Source: a virus. Taken from it: a stretch of DNA of 64,000 nucleotides. Location: positions 19,931 through 83,930 of the IMG/VR virus record IMGVR_UViG_3300029448_000010. One strand, 5' to 3'. The translations under genes and the position numbers were made by a program. Positions 39,539-49,000 of the stretch are shown here, in pieces (the first letter of the stretch is position 1; each line of letters opens with the position of its first letter). The notes under the pieces were generated by a model. The model worked only from the letters and a program-made list of their open reading frames with translations, was not told where the DNA came from and searched no databases.

Positions 39539-40969
39539 ATGGAAATAGAGCCTTTTAATTTTGAACATAATATGGATATGGAGTTATCTAAAAACTCCTT
39601 TCCGTATTTTTTCCAGAATGTATTAGGTTTTGATTTTCCATCTTATATTCAAGAATGGCATGAGTTAATGAATGAAACTCAAAGGACTGTTATCATTTGT
39701 AGTCGTGACCACGGTAAGTCTGTATTTATGCACAGTTGGGTTGTATGGAAATTAATCTTTGAAGAACCCCCATACCAAATGCTATACATATCTTCTAACC
39801 AAAAGCAGACTCTTGTTCACATGAGAGACATTGATAAAATGTTTACTCATCCTATGCTTAAAAAATTCAAACCTGCTAGGGGTTGGGCTATTGGTAACAT
39901 TACATTAACTAATGGTAATCAAATCTTAGAGCGTTCCGTAGGTTCACAGATTCGTGGATTGCACCCTCAAGAAATAGTAATTGATGACCCTTTGAAAGAG
40001 TTTAGTATGACAGGTATTCAAAAGGTTACAGATTGGTTTTATGGTGACATGATACCTACACTGCATCACACTGCATCATTGAGAGTTATTGGTACTCCAT
40101 TTAGTTACACAGATATTTACCAACAGTTAGCAGAAAATGATGCTTATACGGTCAGAACATATCCATGTCTCAATTCTTTGAATGAACCCTTATGGCCGGA
40201 TAGATGGAATTACGATGCGTTGATGGCTCGTAAAGCAGAAGTAGGTTCATTGATGTTTACAAGAGAATACATGTGTGTACCTATTTCAACGGGTACTTCT
40301 TTATTCAATCCCGATTATTTAGAGAGGGCCAAAGATAAGGATTATGTTTTGAAACCACAAAGGCGTGAAGGCTTCAAGTATTATGTAGGAGTTGACCCTG
40401 CTATCTCAACCGATGGAGATTACAATGTAATTACTGTATTAGAAGTTGATGAACATGACAATAAAACAGTAGTGTTTGTTGACCGTTCTAAGAATGTTGA
40501 GTTTAGAGAGAACATAGAAAAGGTTCGTCTAATAGGAAAGATGTTTCATCCCGAAGTAGTATTGTTTGAGACAAATACATTCGCTAAATCATTTACACAA
40601 GAATTAAGGAATGTATCTGATTTGAATGTTCATGACTTTAACACTACTAGAAAAAGAAAGGAAGAGATTATTCTAAGTTTGCAGATGAATTTTGAGAATG
40701 AAAAGATTAGATTACCTTATGGTAATGAAGAGAGTCGAAGAGTATCAATGATTCTTTTAGAAGAATTGTCAATGTTTGCTATTACAGACAAAGGAAAGTT
40801 TGAGGGAATTGGAGCGCATGACGATATGGTTATGAGTTTAGCCCTCGCTAATGCAGCCACCCATACTATGAGTGAAACATTCATACTGTTAGATGACTTG
40901 GGCTTATTTGAGCCGGTTAAGACTAACCGCTATCAACGCACTGGTGGCTTTATAGGAATGAATTTTTGA
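39539..40969 (+). CDS. terL: Large terminase subunit (TerL)
   Basis: This 476-residue motor packages DNA into the prohead. The ATPase has Walker A (CSRDHGKS) preceded by RTVII, Walker B VIDDP, and coupling motif IGTPF. The RNase H-like nuclease has GVDPAISTDGDYN (catalytic Asp), LFETN and GAHDDMVMSLALA (third Asp). Length and order are standard. No intein interrupts it. TerS-like, portal and protease genes lie on either side, as usual for Caudoviricetes. Confidence 0.95.
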   Translation: MEIEPFNFEHNMDMELSKNSFPYFFQNVLGFDFPSYIQEWHELMNETQRTVIICSRDHGKSVFMHSWVVWKLIFEEPPYQMLYISSNQKQTLVHMRDIDKMFTHPMLKKFKPARGWAIGNITLTNGNQILERSVGSQIRGLHPQEIVIDDPLKEFSMTGIQKVTDWFYGDMIPTLHHTASLRVIGTPFSYTDIYQQLAENDAYTVRTYPCLNSLNEPLWPDRWNYDALMARKAEVGSLMFTREYMCVPISTGTSLFNPDYLERAKDKDYVLKPQRREGFKYYVGVDPAISTDGDYNVITVLEVDEHDNKTVVFVDRSKNVEFRENIEKVRLIGKMFHPEVVLFETNTFAKSFTQELRNVSDLNVHDFNTTRKRKEEIILSLQMNFENEKIRLPYGNEESRRVSMILLEELSMFAITDKGKFEGIGAHDDMVMSLALANAATHTMSETFILLDDLGLFEPVKTNRYQRTGGFIGMNF

Positions 40970-40978
40970 GGTGGTTAT

Positions 40979-42334
40979 GTGACAACGGCAGAAGAATACG
41001 ACGAAGCCTCTGAAAGAATGAAGCGTTTAGCGGAGTTAGAGAGAGAAAAGCAAGAAGAATTATCAGAAGTTCAAAATGATTTAAGCACTAAATTAACAGG
41101 AGTTTCTGATTATGTCATGTCTGATTATGAAGCAGTAAATACTTTATCCAAGAATCTAAATATTAATGCTACTGATGCTAGGAAACAACTATCCACATTT
41201 CCTTCTGAATATATTGTTGATGGTCAAAATATCCCAGACCTAGTAAGAAAAATGCGTAAAGCAAGAAGGAAACTAAAAGGAGATTCTAGAATAAGAATGT
41301 CTGAAACTATTGATACAGTTATTGATGGATATGCAGACCACATAAACAAATGTATTGATTCTATTTATTGGATTACTCCGTATAAGATTCCTCTATTGAA
41401 AATGAGATTCAACGAAAAAGATTTATCTAAATTAAATAAGATTTCAGAAGTTAAACAAAGAAGAAACATAGTTGATTCTCTTTGTAAATTATGGGAAATA
41501 GATTTAAACAAAACAGATATGGCTTTTGGTTCTAACTATGCTAAATTGGAAAAAGAATCTAGATTAGCAAAAAAGCAATTTAGAGAAGAGTTAAAGAAAA
41601 TTAGCGACCAATCTTTAATTAAATCTAAAAAGGAAAAGTCTTTAAATTTTATTTTAAAATCAATATGCGAAAATCCGGGAATTGGTATTGGAACTATTCA
41701 TGACCAAATGCCAAACAATTTACATAAAGCCAATTCAAGTAATACTATTTCTAAAATGATTAAGAAATTAGAAGTAGGTAGTATAAATGGTGCTTATTAT
41801 AAATTACCTAATGAATTAAAAAAGAATGTTTGGGCTTATACTGCCGCATTTATTGATTCCGACGGCTATATTACTATGGATAGAAACCATAATCCAAGAG
41901 TAGGGTTGGTTGCCACTGGAGAAAGAGGTAAGGTGTTTATGAATGAAATGCACAAATCTATTGGGTTTGGTAAGTTGCATTTAGACCAAAAATCCCCTCA
42001 AGATACACGGCCTGTTAATCGCTTAAACTTTTATTCACAAGGAGATGTAGTCAATCTATTAACTAAATGCTTACCACATTTCAGACTAAAGAAGGGTAAT
42101 GCTGAATTATTATTAGAATTAATTCGCATGAAAAAGTCACACAAGAAGGCTGATTGGTATAAGTCTAGGTGTGATGAGATATTCAAGTTAATGAAATGGG
42201 AGAACCATAAAGACCATGTTGGTTTTGATTTTGCTAAAGAAGGAATATATGTTGATGATATTTCTAAGTTACAAGGTAACTGTAAGATGTCTGCTATGGA
42301 TGAGTTAGAAGGTATTGGAGGTATGATAGTATGA
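40979..42334 (+). CDS. LAGLIDADG-type endonuclease-like protein, 451 residues
   Basis: It starts with GTG after GAGGTGGTT, ten bases after TerL. The N-terminal 200 residues are coiled/helical and unassigned; residues 215-285 look like a winged helix (NFILKSICENPGIGIGTIHD). Then AYTAAFIDSDGYITMD matches the LAGLIDADG core, with GLVATGERGKVFMNEMH and KSHKKADWYKSRC typical of homing endonucleases. One LAGLIDADG copy implies a homodimer. It could be a free-standing homing endonuclease or a domesticated packaging nuclease. Its last residues overlap the next tagged gene. Confidence 0.72.
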   Translation: MTTAEEYDEASERMKRLAELEREKQEELSEVQNDLSTKLTGVSDYVMSDYEAVNTLSKNLNINATDARKQLSTFPSEYIVDGQNIPDLVRKMRKARRKLKGDSRIRMSETIDTVIDGYADHINKCIDSIYWITPYKIPLLKMRFNEKDLSKLNKISEVKQRRNIVDSLCKLWEIDLNKTDMAFGSNYAKLEKESRLAKKQFREELKKISDQSLIKSKKEKSLNFILKSICENPGIGIGTIHDQMPNNLHKANSSNTISKMIKKLEVGSINGAYYKLPNELKKNVWAYTAAFIDSDGYITMDRNHNPRVGLVATGERGKVFMNEMHKSIGFGKLHLDQKSPQDTRPVNRLNFYSQGDVVNLLTKCLPHFRLKKGNAELLLELIRMKKSHKKADWYKSRCDEIFKLMKWENHKDHVGFDFAKEGIYVDDISKLQGNCKMSAMDELEGIGGMIV

Positions 42335-42528
42335 GTTGGGAAGAAGTATTGAAAAAGAAATCCACTGTCAATTCAGCAGGTAATTACACTAAACCTAAAC
42401 TTCGTAAAAAAATCTTTAACCGAATTAAAGCAGGTAATAAGGGCGGTGCATCCGGTCAATGGTCTGCTAGAAAAGCACAGATGGTTGCCGCCGCCTACAA
42501 AAAAGCAGGTGGTGGTTATCGTGATTAA
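42331..42528 (+). CDS. Tagged phage-family protein 17 (MSWEEVLKK), 65 residues
   Basis: Tag MSWEEVLKKK, followed by a body (YTKPKLRKKIFNRIKAGNKG, then GQWSARKAQMVAAAYKKAGGGY) that matches small basic proteins common in marine phages. There, to my knowledge, such bodies often stand alone. The combination of a known phage body with the tag suggests that the tag is a modular addition. Confidence 0.75.
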   Translation: MSWEEVLKKKSTVNSAGNYTKPKLRKKIFNRIKAGNKGGASGQWSARKAQMVAAAYKKAGGGYRD

Positions 42529-42793
42529 TTGGCGTGATGTTCTCAAAGCCAAAGCAGAAACTCAACAGGCTTTAACCACTTGGACTGACGAAGAATGGGG
42601 AAGTCAAAAACAACACAAAGCGAAAGCAAAGGGTAAAACCCCCCCTTCTAAAGCAAAAGGAAGATATATGCCTAAAAGTAAATTTCAAGGAACAGGACAA
42701 GGAAGATTAGACTATCAAGACAAAAAGAAAGAAGAAGGAACTGAACAAGGAAAACAACATGTTCCAACAGGAAAGAAGTTCAAGCAGGTGTGA
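42521..42793 (+). CDS. Tagged protein 18 (MINWRDVLK), 90 residues
   Basis: The start is set at the GTG (42521) overlapping the previous stop because the resulting protein begins M-INWRDVLKAK, a tag with one extra residue. An ATG at 42446 lies inside the upstream gene. Body is Lys/Gln-rich and basic (KQHKAKAKGKTPPSKAKG), likely nucleic-acid binding. Confidence 0.65.
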   Translation: MINWRDVLKAKAETQQALTTWTDEEWGSQKQHKAKAKGKTPPSKAKGRYMPKSKFQGTGQGRLDYQDKKKEEGTEQGKQHVPTGKKFKQV

Positions 42794-42795
42794 TT

Positions 42796-43146
42796 ATGTG
42801 GGAAGATATTCTGAAAAAGAAACCTAAAAGTGCTAGGTCAAGAGCCTTAGAGAGAGCCAAAAAGAAAGGGCTTAAAGGATTAAATAGACCACAGCGATTA
42901 AAAGACAGTTCAGGAAAATCACATCATGTAATGGCCTTTGAAGGTAAAAAAGCCAAGTACATTAAATTCGGTCAAGCAGGTGTAAAAACAAATCAAACTG
43001 CCGGACAACGAAAAGCATTCAAATCTAGACACGCAAAGAACATAAAGCGTGGTAAAATGTCTGCCGCTTATTGGGCTGATAAGGTAAAGTGGAGTCCAAA
43101 GAAAACCAAAGAAAAGAAGAATAAGAAATGGCGGAAGGGTAGTTGA
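42796..43146 (+). CDS. Tagged phage-family protein 19 (MWEDILKK), 116 residues
   Basis: Tag MWEDILKKK, with one residue fewer before Trp. A very basic body (ARSRALERAKKKGLKG) is followed by FGQAGVKTN, RKAFKSRHAKNIKRGKMSA and YWADKVKWSP. I recall that ending (RHAKN...AYWADKVKW) from marine phage proteins of unknown function. Probable DNA-binding virion protein. Confidence 0.73.
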   Translation: MWEDILKKKPKSARSRALERAKKKGLKGLNRPQRLKDSSGKSHHVMAFEGKKAKYIKFGQAGVKTNQTAGQRKAFKSRHAKNIKRGKMSAAYWADKVKWSPKKTKEKKNKKWRKGS

Positions 43147-43614
43147 ATGTGGAAAGACATATTAAAGGCTGATTTTGTGGTAAAAACCAATTGGCCTGAA
43201 GCGGATTTTTGGCTACAAAAAAGAGGTTCTGAACAGAATGTCGGAAAGCCTATGAGAAAGTTTAGCAAGGTTCAAGGTCAATATAACATAGGAATTAAAG
43301 TACCGAAAGGAATGAATAAAGAATATGTATATGCACAATTAGCGGCACTATTTAGAAAAGGATATTGGCAAACACATTCTTACGGTACTATTAATTTACA
43401 GCATATTAGAGTCGATGATGTAAAGAAGATACTACAATCTTTTGAAAATAAAGAAGACTACACAGATGCTACATCAGATAAGATAGAAAAAATATATGAT
43501 AAGTGGCTAAATGATTCTAAGTTGATAAGTCAATTACTTATGTCAAGTAACTCTCTAATTAGAGAAGGTCGGGAAATTAAAAGGTTCTTAGGGAAAATGG
43601 AGGACATGAGATGA
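43147..43614 (+). CDS. Tagged protein 20 (MWKDILK), 155 residues
   Basis: Tag MWKDILKAD. Body has alpha/beta sequence (KFSKVQGQYNIGIKVPKG) and helical C-terminus (ENKEDYTDATSDKIEKIY). No known family. Starts immediately after the previous stop. Confidence 0.7.
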   Translation: MWKDILKADFVVKTNWPEADFWLQKRGSEQNVGKPMRKFSKVQGQYNIGIKVPKGMNKEYVYAQLAALFRKGYWQTHSYGTINLQHIRVDDVKKILQSFENKEDYTDATSDKIEKIYDKWLNDSKLISQLLMSSNSLIREGREIKRFLGKMEDMR

Positions 43615-43754
43615 AGTATTGCGGTCAATGTTATACTGCTGATATTGGGACTTATCCCTTCGGTTTTTGTCACGAATGTTGGGTCAAGGCTGGTAGTCCT
43701 AAGACCATGAAGATGAAAGCATTGATAAGAGAGGCAAATCCTCCAAATATTTAG
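43611..43754 (+). CDS. Small zinc-ribbon protein, 47 residues
   Basis: Starts by ATGA overlap (GAGATGA) with the previous gene. YCGQCYTA and FCHECWV form a compact four-Cys zinc knuckle, followed by a basic helix (KTMKMKALIREA). Untagged. It precedes the portal gene, itself zinc-ribbon containing. Confidence 0.72.
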   Translation: MKYCGQCYTADIGTYPFGFCHECWVKAGSPKTMKMKALIREANPPNI

Positions 43755-43764
43755 GGGTGTAATT

Positions 43765-45405
43765 ATGGCTGAAAAGAAGAGGCGATTCTCGTTTACTAAT
43801 TTGTTTAGGCGTTCAACTCCTAAACCTGCGGATAGGCAGATATTCAACATGGGTATTCAGGAAAGACAGAATAACTACATGATGACGGCTCCTATTATTT
43901 ATTCTATGGTTCAACAATCAGTTATTGTTAGGACTTGTATTACTCAATTAAAACAAGAGGTTTATAGAAGAGGTTATGTTTGGGAAAAAGCATTTGATTC
44001 TATTTGTAAACAATGCGGTAAAAAACACCAAAGACCTGTATCTGAATGTTCTAGATGCAAAAGCACTGATTTGAAAAAGCCAGATGTAAAGCAATTAGAG
44101 TATGCAGAAAAGTTTTTAGAAGGATATGTTAATCCTTCTGAACAATTATTTATTGATGTTCTGAAAGAATTAGAAGATGATTTGAATACAATGGATGATG
44201 CCTACATTGTCTTAGTTAAAGAATATTTCCTAGACGGTAATGGTAAAATAAGAATGCACCGCATAAAAGAAATCTTTAGAGGCGACCCTGTTACCATGTT
44301 TATTTATGCAGACGAAGAAGGTGTAAAGGGTACAAAAGGATTCACATGTATTAACCATAGAACAGTATTAGATACTGAACCGCACCACACTTGCGAAGAA
44401 TGTAATGGTAAACTATATCCTGTTCATTATGTTAATAGGGCGAATGGAGAAGACCAATACTTCTTAGAAGGCGAGGTACTACACTTTAGTAAATATAGCC
44501 CTAGTAGGCTGTACGGTTTCTCTCCTGTAATTACATTATACAATCATATCATGACTCTAATTGCTATGGAGAATTATGTTAATTCAGCCTATACTAAGAG
44601 CAGAATGCCTAGAGGATTATTGGCAGTACAGACTCGTAACATGGATTCAATGAGAGCCTTTTGGCGTGGTGTAAAAGAGAAGATGGAATCAGACCCTCAC
44701 TTTATTCCTGTTATGGGTGTTGAATCAGATGGTGGCGGTAAAGGTGCTGTTGAATGGATTAAGTTTATGGATAGTCTAAAAGAAATGGATTACATGTCCG
44801 TAAAGGATGATTTAAGAGATAGGATTTCGGCATTCTATGGAGTAAGTAAAGTATTCATGGCAGACAATACCACTAGTGGTGGGTTGAATAATGAAGGTAT
44901 GCAGATTCTTGTTACTAATCGTGCAGTGCAAATGGCACAGAATGTGTATAATAATTATGTATTCCCGTATTTAATCAAGCAATTTGGTATTACTGATTGG
45001 GTTCTAAAACTACCTCCATCAGAAGAAGAAGATGAAATTTCAGAACTTCGTAAAAGAGAATTAGAAGTTAGTATTGCGGCAGCAATTAAAAATCTAGGAT
45101 TTGAAGTTGAGATGGATGAAGACGGTCAATTTACTTATGAAAAACCTAAACCTATGGAGTCACAAGAAGGAGAAGAAGGGCAAAAAGGAAGTAAAGACCC
45201 CTTAGCAGGTTCTAATTTAGACCAAAGAGATTTAGACGAAAGTATGCGAGTAATGGCAGAAGGCGGAAGTAAGCCACAAGAAAATCCAGCGACAACTAGA
45301 AATAAGCCTAGTGTTGAGACAGGGCCAGATAAGCGTCTAACCGGATTACCTGAAGATGCCGGAAATCAGAATGTTGATTCAAGAACAGAAAGAAGAGTTG
45401 GTTGA
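43765..45405 (+). CDS. Portal protein with inserted zinc ribbons
   Basis: This 546-residue protein is the head portal by position between terminase and protease and by sequence: NYVNSAYTKSRMPRGLLAVQ, ISAFYGVSKVFMAD and GMQILVTNRAVQMAQNVYN are typical of the portal clip/stem of HK97/SPP1-like families. Unusual are two Cys-rich insertions: CKQCGKKH with CSRCKS at residues 72-97, and the HTCEECNGK region near residue 210, each likely zinc-binding. The C-terminus is acidic and low-complexity. It would form the DNA entry dodecamer. Confidence 0.85.
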   Translation: MAEKKRRFSFTNLFRRSTPKPADRQIFNMGIQERQNNYMMTAPIIYSMVQQSVIVRTCITQLKQEVYRRGYVWEKAFDSICKQCGKKHQRPVSECSRCKSTDLKKPDVKQLEYAEKFLEGYVNPSEQLFIDVLKELEDDLNTMDDAYIVLVKEYFLDGNGKIRMHRIKEIFRGDPVTMFIYADEEGVKGTKGFTCINHRTVLDTEPHHTCEECNGKLYPVHYVNRANGEDQYFLEGEVLHFSKYSPSRLYGFSPVITLYNHIMTLIAMENYVNSAYTKSRMPRGLLAVQTRNMDSMRAFWRGVKEKMESDPHFIPVMGVESDGGGKGAVEWIKFMDSLKEMDYMSVKDDLRDRISAFYGVSKVFMADNTTSGGLNNEGMQILVTNRAVQMAQNVYNNYVFPYLIKQFGITDWVLKLPPSEEEDEISELRKRELEVSIAAAIKNLGFEVEMDEDGQFTYEKPKPMESQEGEEGQKGSKDPLAGSNLDQRDLDESMRVMAEGGSKPQENPATTRNKPSVETGPDKRLTGLPEDAGNQNVDSRTERRVG

Positions 45406-45406
45406 T

Positions 45407-45835
45407 ATGGATTGGAAATCTATTATTAAAAAAGCAAGGACTATGGCGGATTTAAGCGATAGCGATAAATCAACCCTTGAAAAAGAAAAAGAAAGGTATA
45501 ATAGAACCATAGAAGATGACCCAACAGAATATGATTCATTTGAAGAAATCGTAAACTTTTATTTATCTGAAGGAAAATCAATTCCTCAAATCGTGGAAAG
45601 TTTAGATGACGAATATAATGAATGGTTCACTTCTTCTGATGGGGAAAAATGGGCTAAATCTAAGGGTGGAATGACTCATAGAGAATATTATGATGTAGTG
45701 GATGACATGCTTGGAGAGGATAGCGACCATTTTACCGAGGATTATGACCTTAGCGAAGAAGCACTGGAAAGGCGGTCTGAAAGAAGTGCAGATGCTTATT
45801 TCTCAGGCGGCGGATATAATATGGGTGATGACTAA
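45407..45835 (+). CDS. Tagged protein 21 (MDWKSIIKK), 142 residues
   Basis: The start is the ATG at 45407, giving MDWKSIIKKA; it follows GTTGGTTGAT. The body is acidic and helical (PQIVESLDDEYNEWF; DHFTEDYDLSEEALERR). No family recognised. The frame extends upstream into the portal tail, which I discount. Confidence 0.65.
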   Translation: MDWKSIIKKARTMADLSDSDKSTLEKEKERYNRTIEDDPTEYDSFEEIVNFYLSEGKSIPQIVESLDDEYNEWFTSSDGEKWAKSKGGMTHREYYDVVDDMLGEDSDHFTEDYDLSEEALERRSERSADAYFSGGGYNMGDD

Positions 45836-46062
45836 TGAAAGAAGATAGTAAGCAAAAAGAAATGAGACTAAAGAAAGAATTAGCAAAGATTAGGAGTCAA
45901 AATGCGGCAGATAGTCGTAAAGCAACTCCTAGCAGGGATTTCTCCGTTGGAGGATTACCGCCGGACACATCGCATAAATCAATTAATGCGTCTAATGATG
46001 TTCCCGATGTTGTTCTTTTACCTAAGAATAGAAGAGGCAAAGGCGAAAATATTCCTTTTTGA
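45835..46062 (+). CDS. Unknown 75-residue charged protein
   Basis: Basic, low-complexity sequence (KEDSKQKEMRLKKELAK; KNRRGKGENIPF). No tag or motif. Probably flexible. It overlaps the previous gene by one base. Confidence 0.55.
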   Translation: MKEDSKQKEMRLKKELAKIRSQNAADSRKATPSRDFSVGGLPPDTSHKSINASNDVPDVVLLPKNRRGKGENIPF

Positions 46063-46071
46063 TGTGATTAT

Positions 46072-49000
46072 ATGTTATGGGAAGCAGTGCTAGTAGGGCG
46101 TGAAAACGACCCTTCTTTTTTATTGAAGGCATTGGTTAATGACATAGAAAAGAGATACAAAGGAAATAATCCGTATCTAGATAATGAAGGTAAGGCCATT
46201 GATGAAGTAAAGGCTAAGGAATGGGAGAAAACACCAACTGTTCAAAGTCTAAATTCGATAGAGATTTTAGATAAAATACCTACGATTGGTAATAACTCTT
46301 TAAGGGATGCTTTCATATCAGCAGGAATGTATGCTATTAGTGAGAAAAATCTATTTAATAGAAGCAATACATTTAAGGTATTTTATGAAGCACAAAGAAA
46401 AAAAATACAAGATTATTATAAAAAACTTATTAGTAATCAAAAGAAACAAAAGTATTCTTTATCTGAATTAAATAAAGAATGGATAAAAGATAATAGATAT
46501 TGGAATCCTAAAGATAAATCAATAGATGAGTCTAAAAAGAAAATATTTCATGATTTAGGAATATCAACCGAAGGAACTTTCACAGGATATGACAGACCAA
46601 TAGAAGGCTTTGAAGATAAATTTTTTGGGAGTAAGGAAAGCCTAGAACCCGAACTAAAGAAACTTAAAGAGCGATTAGAAAAAGAAGAGAAAAAAACTGA
46701 AAAGGATTTCGATAATATAAACTTTAATTGGCAAACTAAAGAGGATGCCATTAAACAGAATAAAAAGTCTATTGAGTATCTAAAAGAAGAAATAGAATTA
46801 ACAGAAGGAAGAATCGCAGAAGGTAAAAGAAATCAATTAAGTAATAAACAATTATTTTCTATGTATGGAGGAAAGGCTAAGTTCCAAAAGAAAATAAATG
46901 ATAGTTATGTTTCTGCTATTAAACTATTAGAACAAGAAGATTTAAGATTGTTTGATGAGAACTATAAGAAAATGCAAACTAAAATAGATAAGGATATATC
47001 TAATGCAATTAAAAACACAAAGCCATCTCCCGATATGAAAGATACTATTACCTTTGAAGAAGTATATAGTAATATAGAAGGTCAAAGTGAATTAACTGCA
47101 CTAAAAGACCTTCTTGATAATAAAGAAATGAAACAGTATTTAAACCTTCTATCAGATAAATACACTCTTCCTAAGAAATGGGATGATATGTCCGATAAGG
47201 AACAAAATACTTGGGAGTTAGATAATAAAAGAAAGTTTCAAACTAATTACCAAAGACTATTAAAAACCTTATATGCTCTTAAAAATAAATATTCTGCTGA
47301 TGCTCCTACTTCAAATAAGATTGCAAAAGTTGAAGCGGTCATAAAAACTCTTAATGATAGATTTAACATGAAGTCATGGAAACCGGCCAGAAAAGAAGCA
47401 GAAGAAATGAAAAGAGAAAGCGGCACATCTTTGAGAAGAGATTCTAAAGAGTCTGACTTTGGCCCTAATAAATTAAAAAAACCAAGACCTAAAAAATGGA
47501 AATCAATGTCATTTAAAGAACAGCAAGAATGGTATTCAAAAAACACAAGTAAAAATCCTAGAAGAAAAGCCGCAGAAGAATCTGAAATGCAGAATATATA
47601 TGAAGTGGTATTTGGCGACAAAGAACCTTTAGATAAAATAGGTAAGAATAAAAAAATAAAAGCACTATTACCTAGTAAAGAAGTTGATGTTACGAAACCC
47701 ACTAGGGAAATGTGGGGTAATCTATTAACTAAACTAGAAGCGTTTGGTAAATCTAAAAACCCCGAAAGTCAATTTAACAAGTTAATCTTGTCTAATGAAT
47801 TATATCTTATTGATGTAATTAACTTAGTACAGACTAAAAGAAATAATGTATATCCTAAATACATGAAATTAACGAGTAAAAAGTTTGTATTTCAGAAACC
47901 TCCCAAAAAGAAAAAAGATGTTTCCATAGGGGGAACTAAGACTAGTCAATTATCCCCAACAGTAGGACTTTTTGATAAACTTGAGGGTCAAATGACTTCT
48001 GCACAAAGAAAAAAGTATCATAGTTTTATAGAAACAATCTTAGATAAAATCCCAAAAAAATATATTAGTGTAGTTAAAAATAAAAAGGGAGAAGACGAAG
48101 AAAGAATAGATTATGAAAAATTAACCGCCCCTAAAGGTGAAGGGGGAATGGGTTCTGCGGGTCAGAAAATATCAGATGAATTAGAAACAGAAATGAGTCT
48201 TGCTGGTAAAGGACATAAATATTTACAAGGCTTGGAAAAGAAAATTAAATCCAAAAAATATAAAGGTCTTGAAGATGGAGAAACTGAAGAATTTGAACCC
48301 ACGGGAAATAAAGACCCAAGAACAGAAAGTCAACGAGCGTGGGATAAAAAGTACTTCCGTAAAGCCGAGGTTGGTAGCAATAAAGCGGCTATGAAAGCAA
48401 GAGAAAAAAAATATGCAGAAATGTATAAGAAAGCAACTATGGCTAACTTTACTAAGTTAAAAGAAGATATAGATAAAGTTAAGCCCGATGAGTTAGATAA
48501 GTATTTCAATAAAACAAAAAGTGTTATGGATGCTGATTTATTCCATTGGATTGATAAAACTAACAAAGGAATAAGCATGAGGATTATTCCTTATGGAGAA
48601 GGAGATAAAGATTACTCCACCATTAGAAAAGATGTTCTTGATATAATGAAAATATTAGATAAAGATATGGAATACGAAGGTTCTGAAATGAAAGTATTAG
48701 ATGTTCTTAATATTCTCGGAAGAAAGGTGTATAAAAAGAAAGCAGGTTCTATTGTTTCAGCCAAGAAAAAAGAGGTTTCTGCTAAATTAAAAACCATAGG
48801 TGAAGAAGCAGTTAGAGCAGTTATGGATAAAGATAGTAAAGATTTCAAGATACCTAGATTGCTTAAATTAAAATTAAAGCAAAACAATCTTAAACTTAAA
48901 AAAGAGTTTTATAATATATTTACTGTTACACCGACCCCTGATAAAACGACAAAGGTTGAGGCTATGAGAATAGTTGAAGGTACTGAAGAATTATTAAATC

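Noticed and set aside
39539-42334. Intein or intron splitting TerL, with the LAGLIDADG protein as its remnant
   Set aside because: TerL motifs are complete and in one frame, and the downstream gene has its own start and ribosome binding site.
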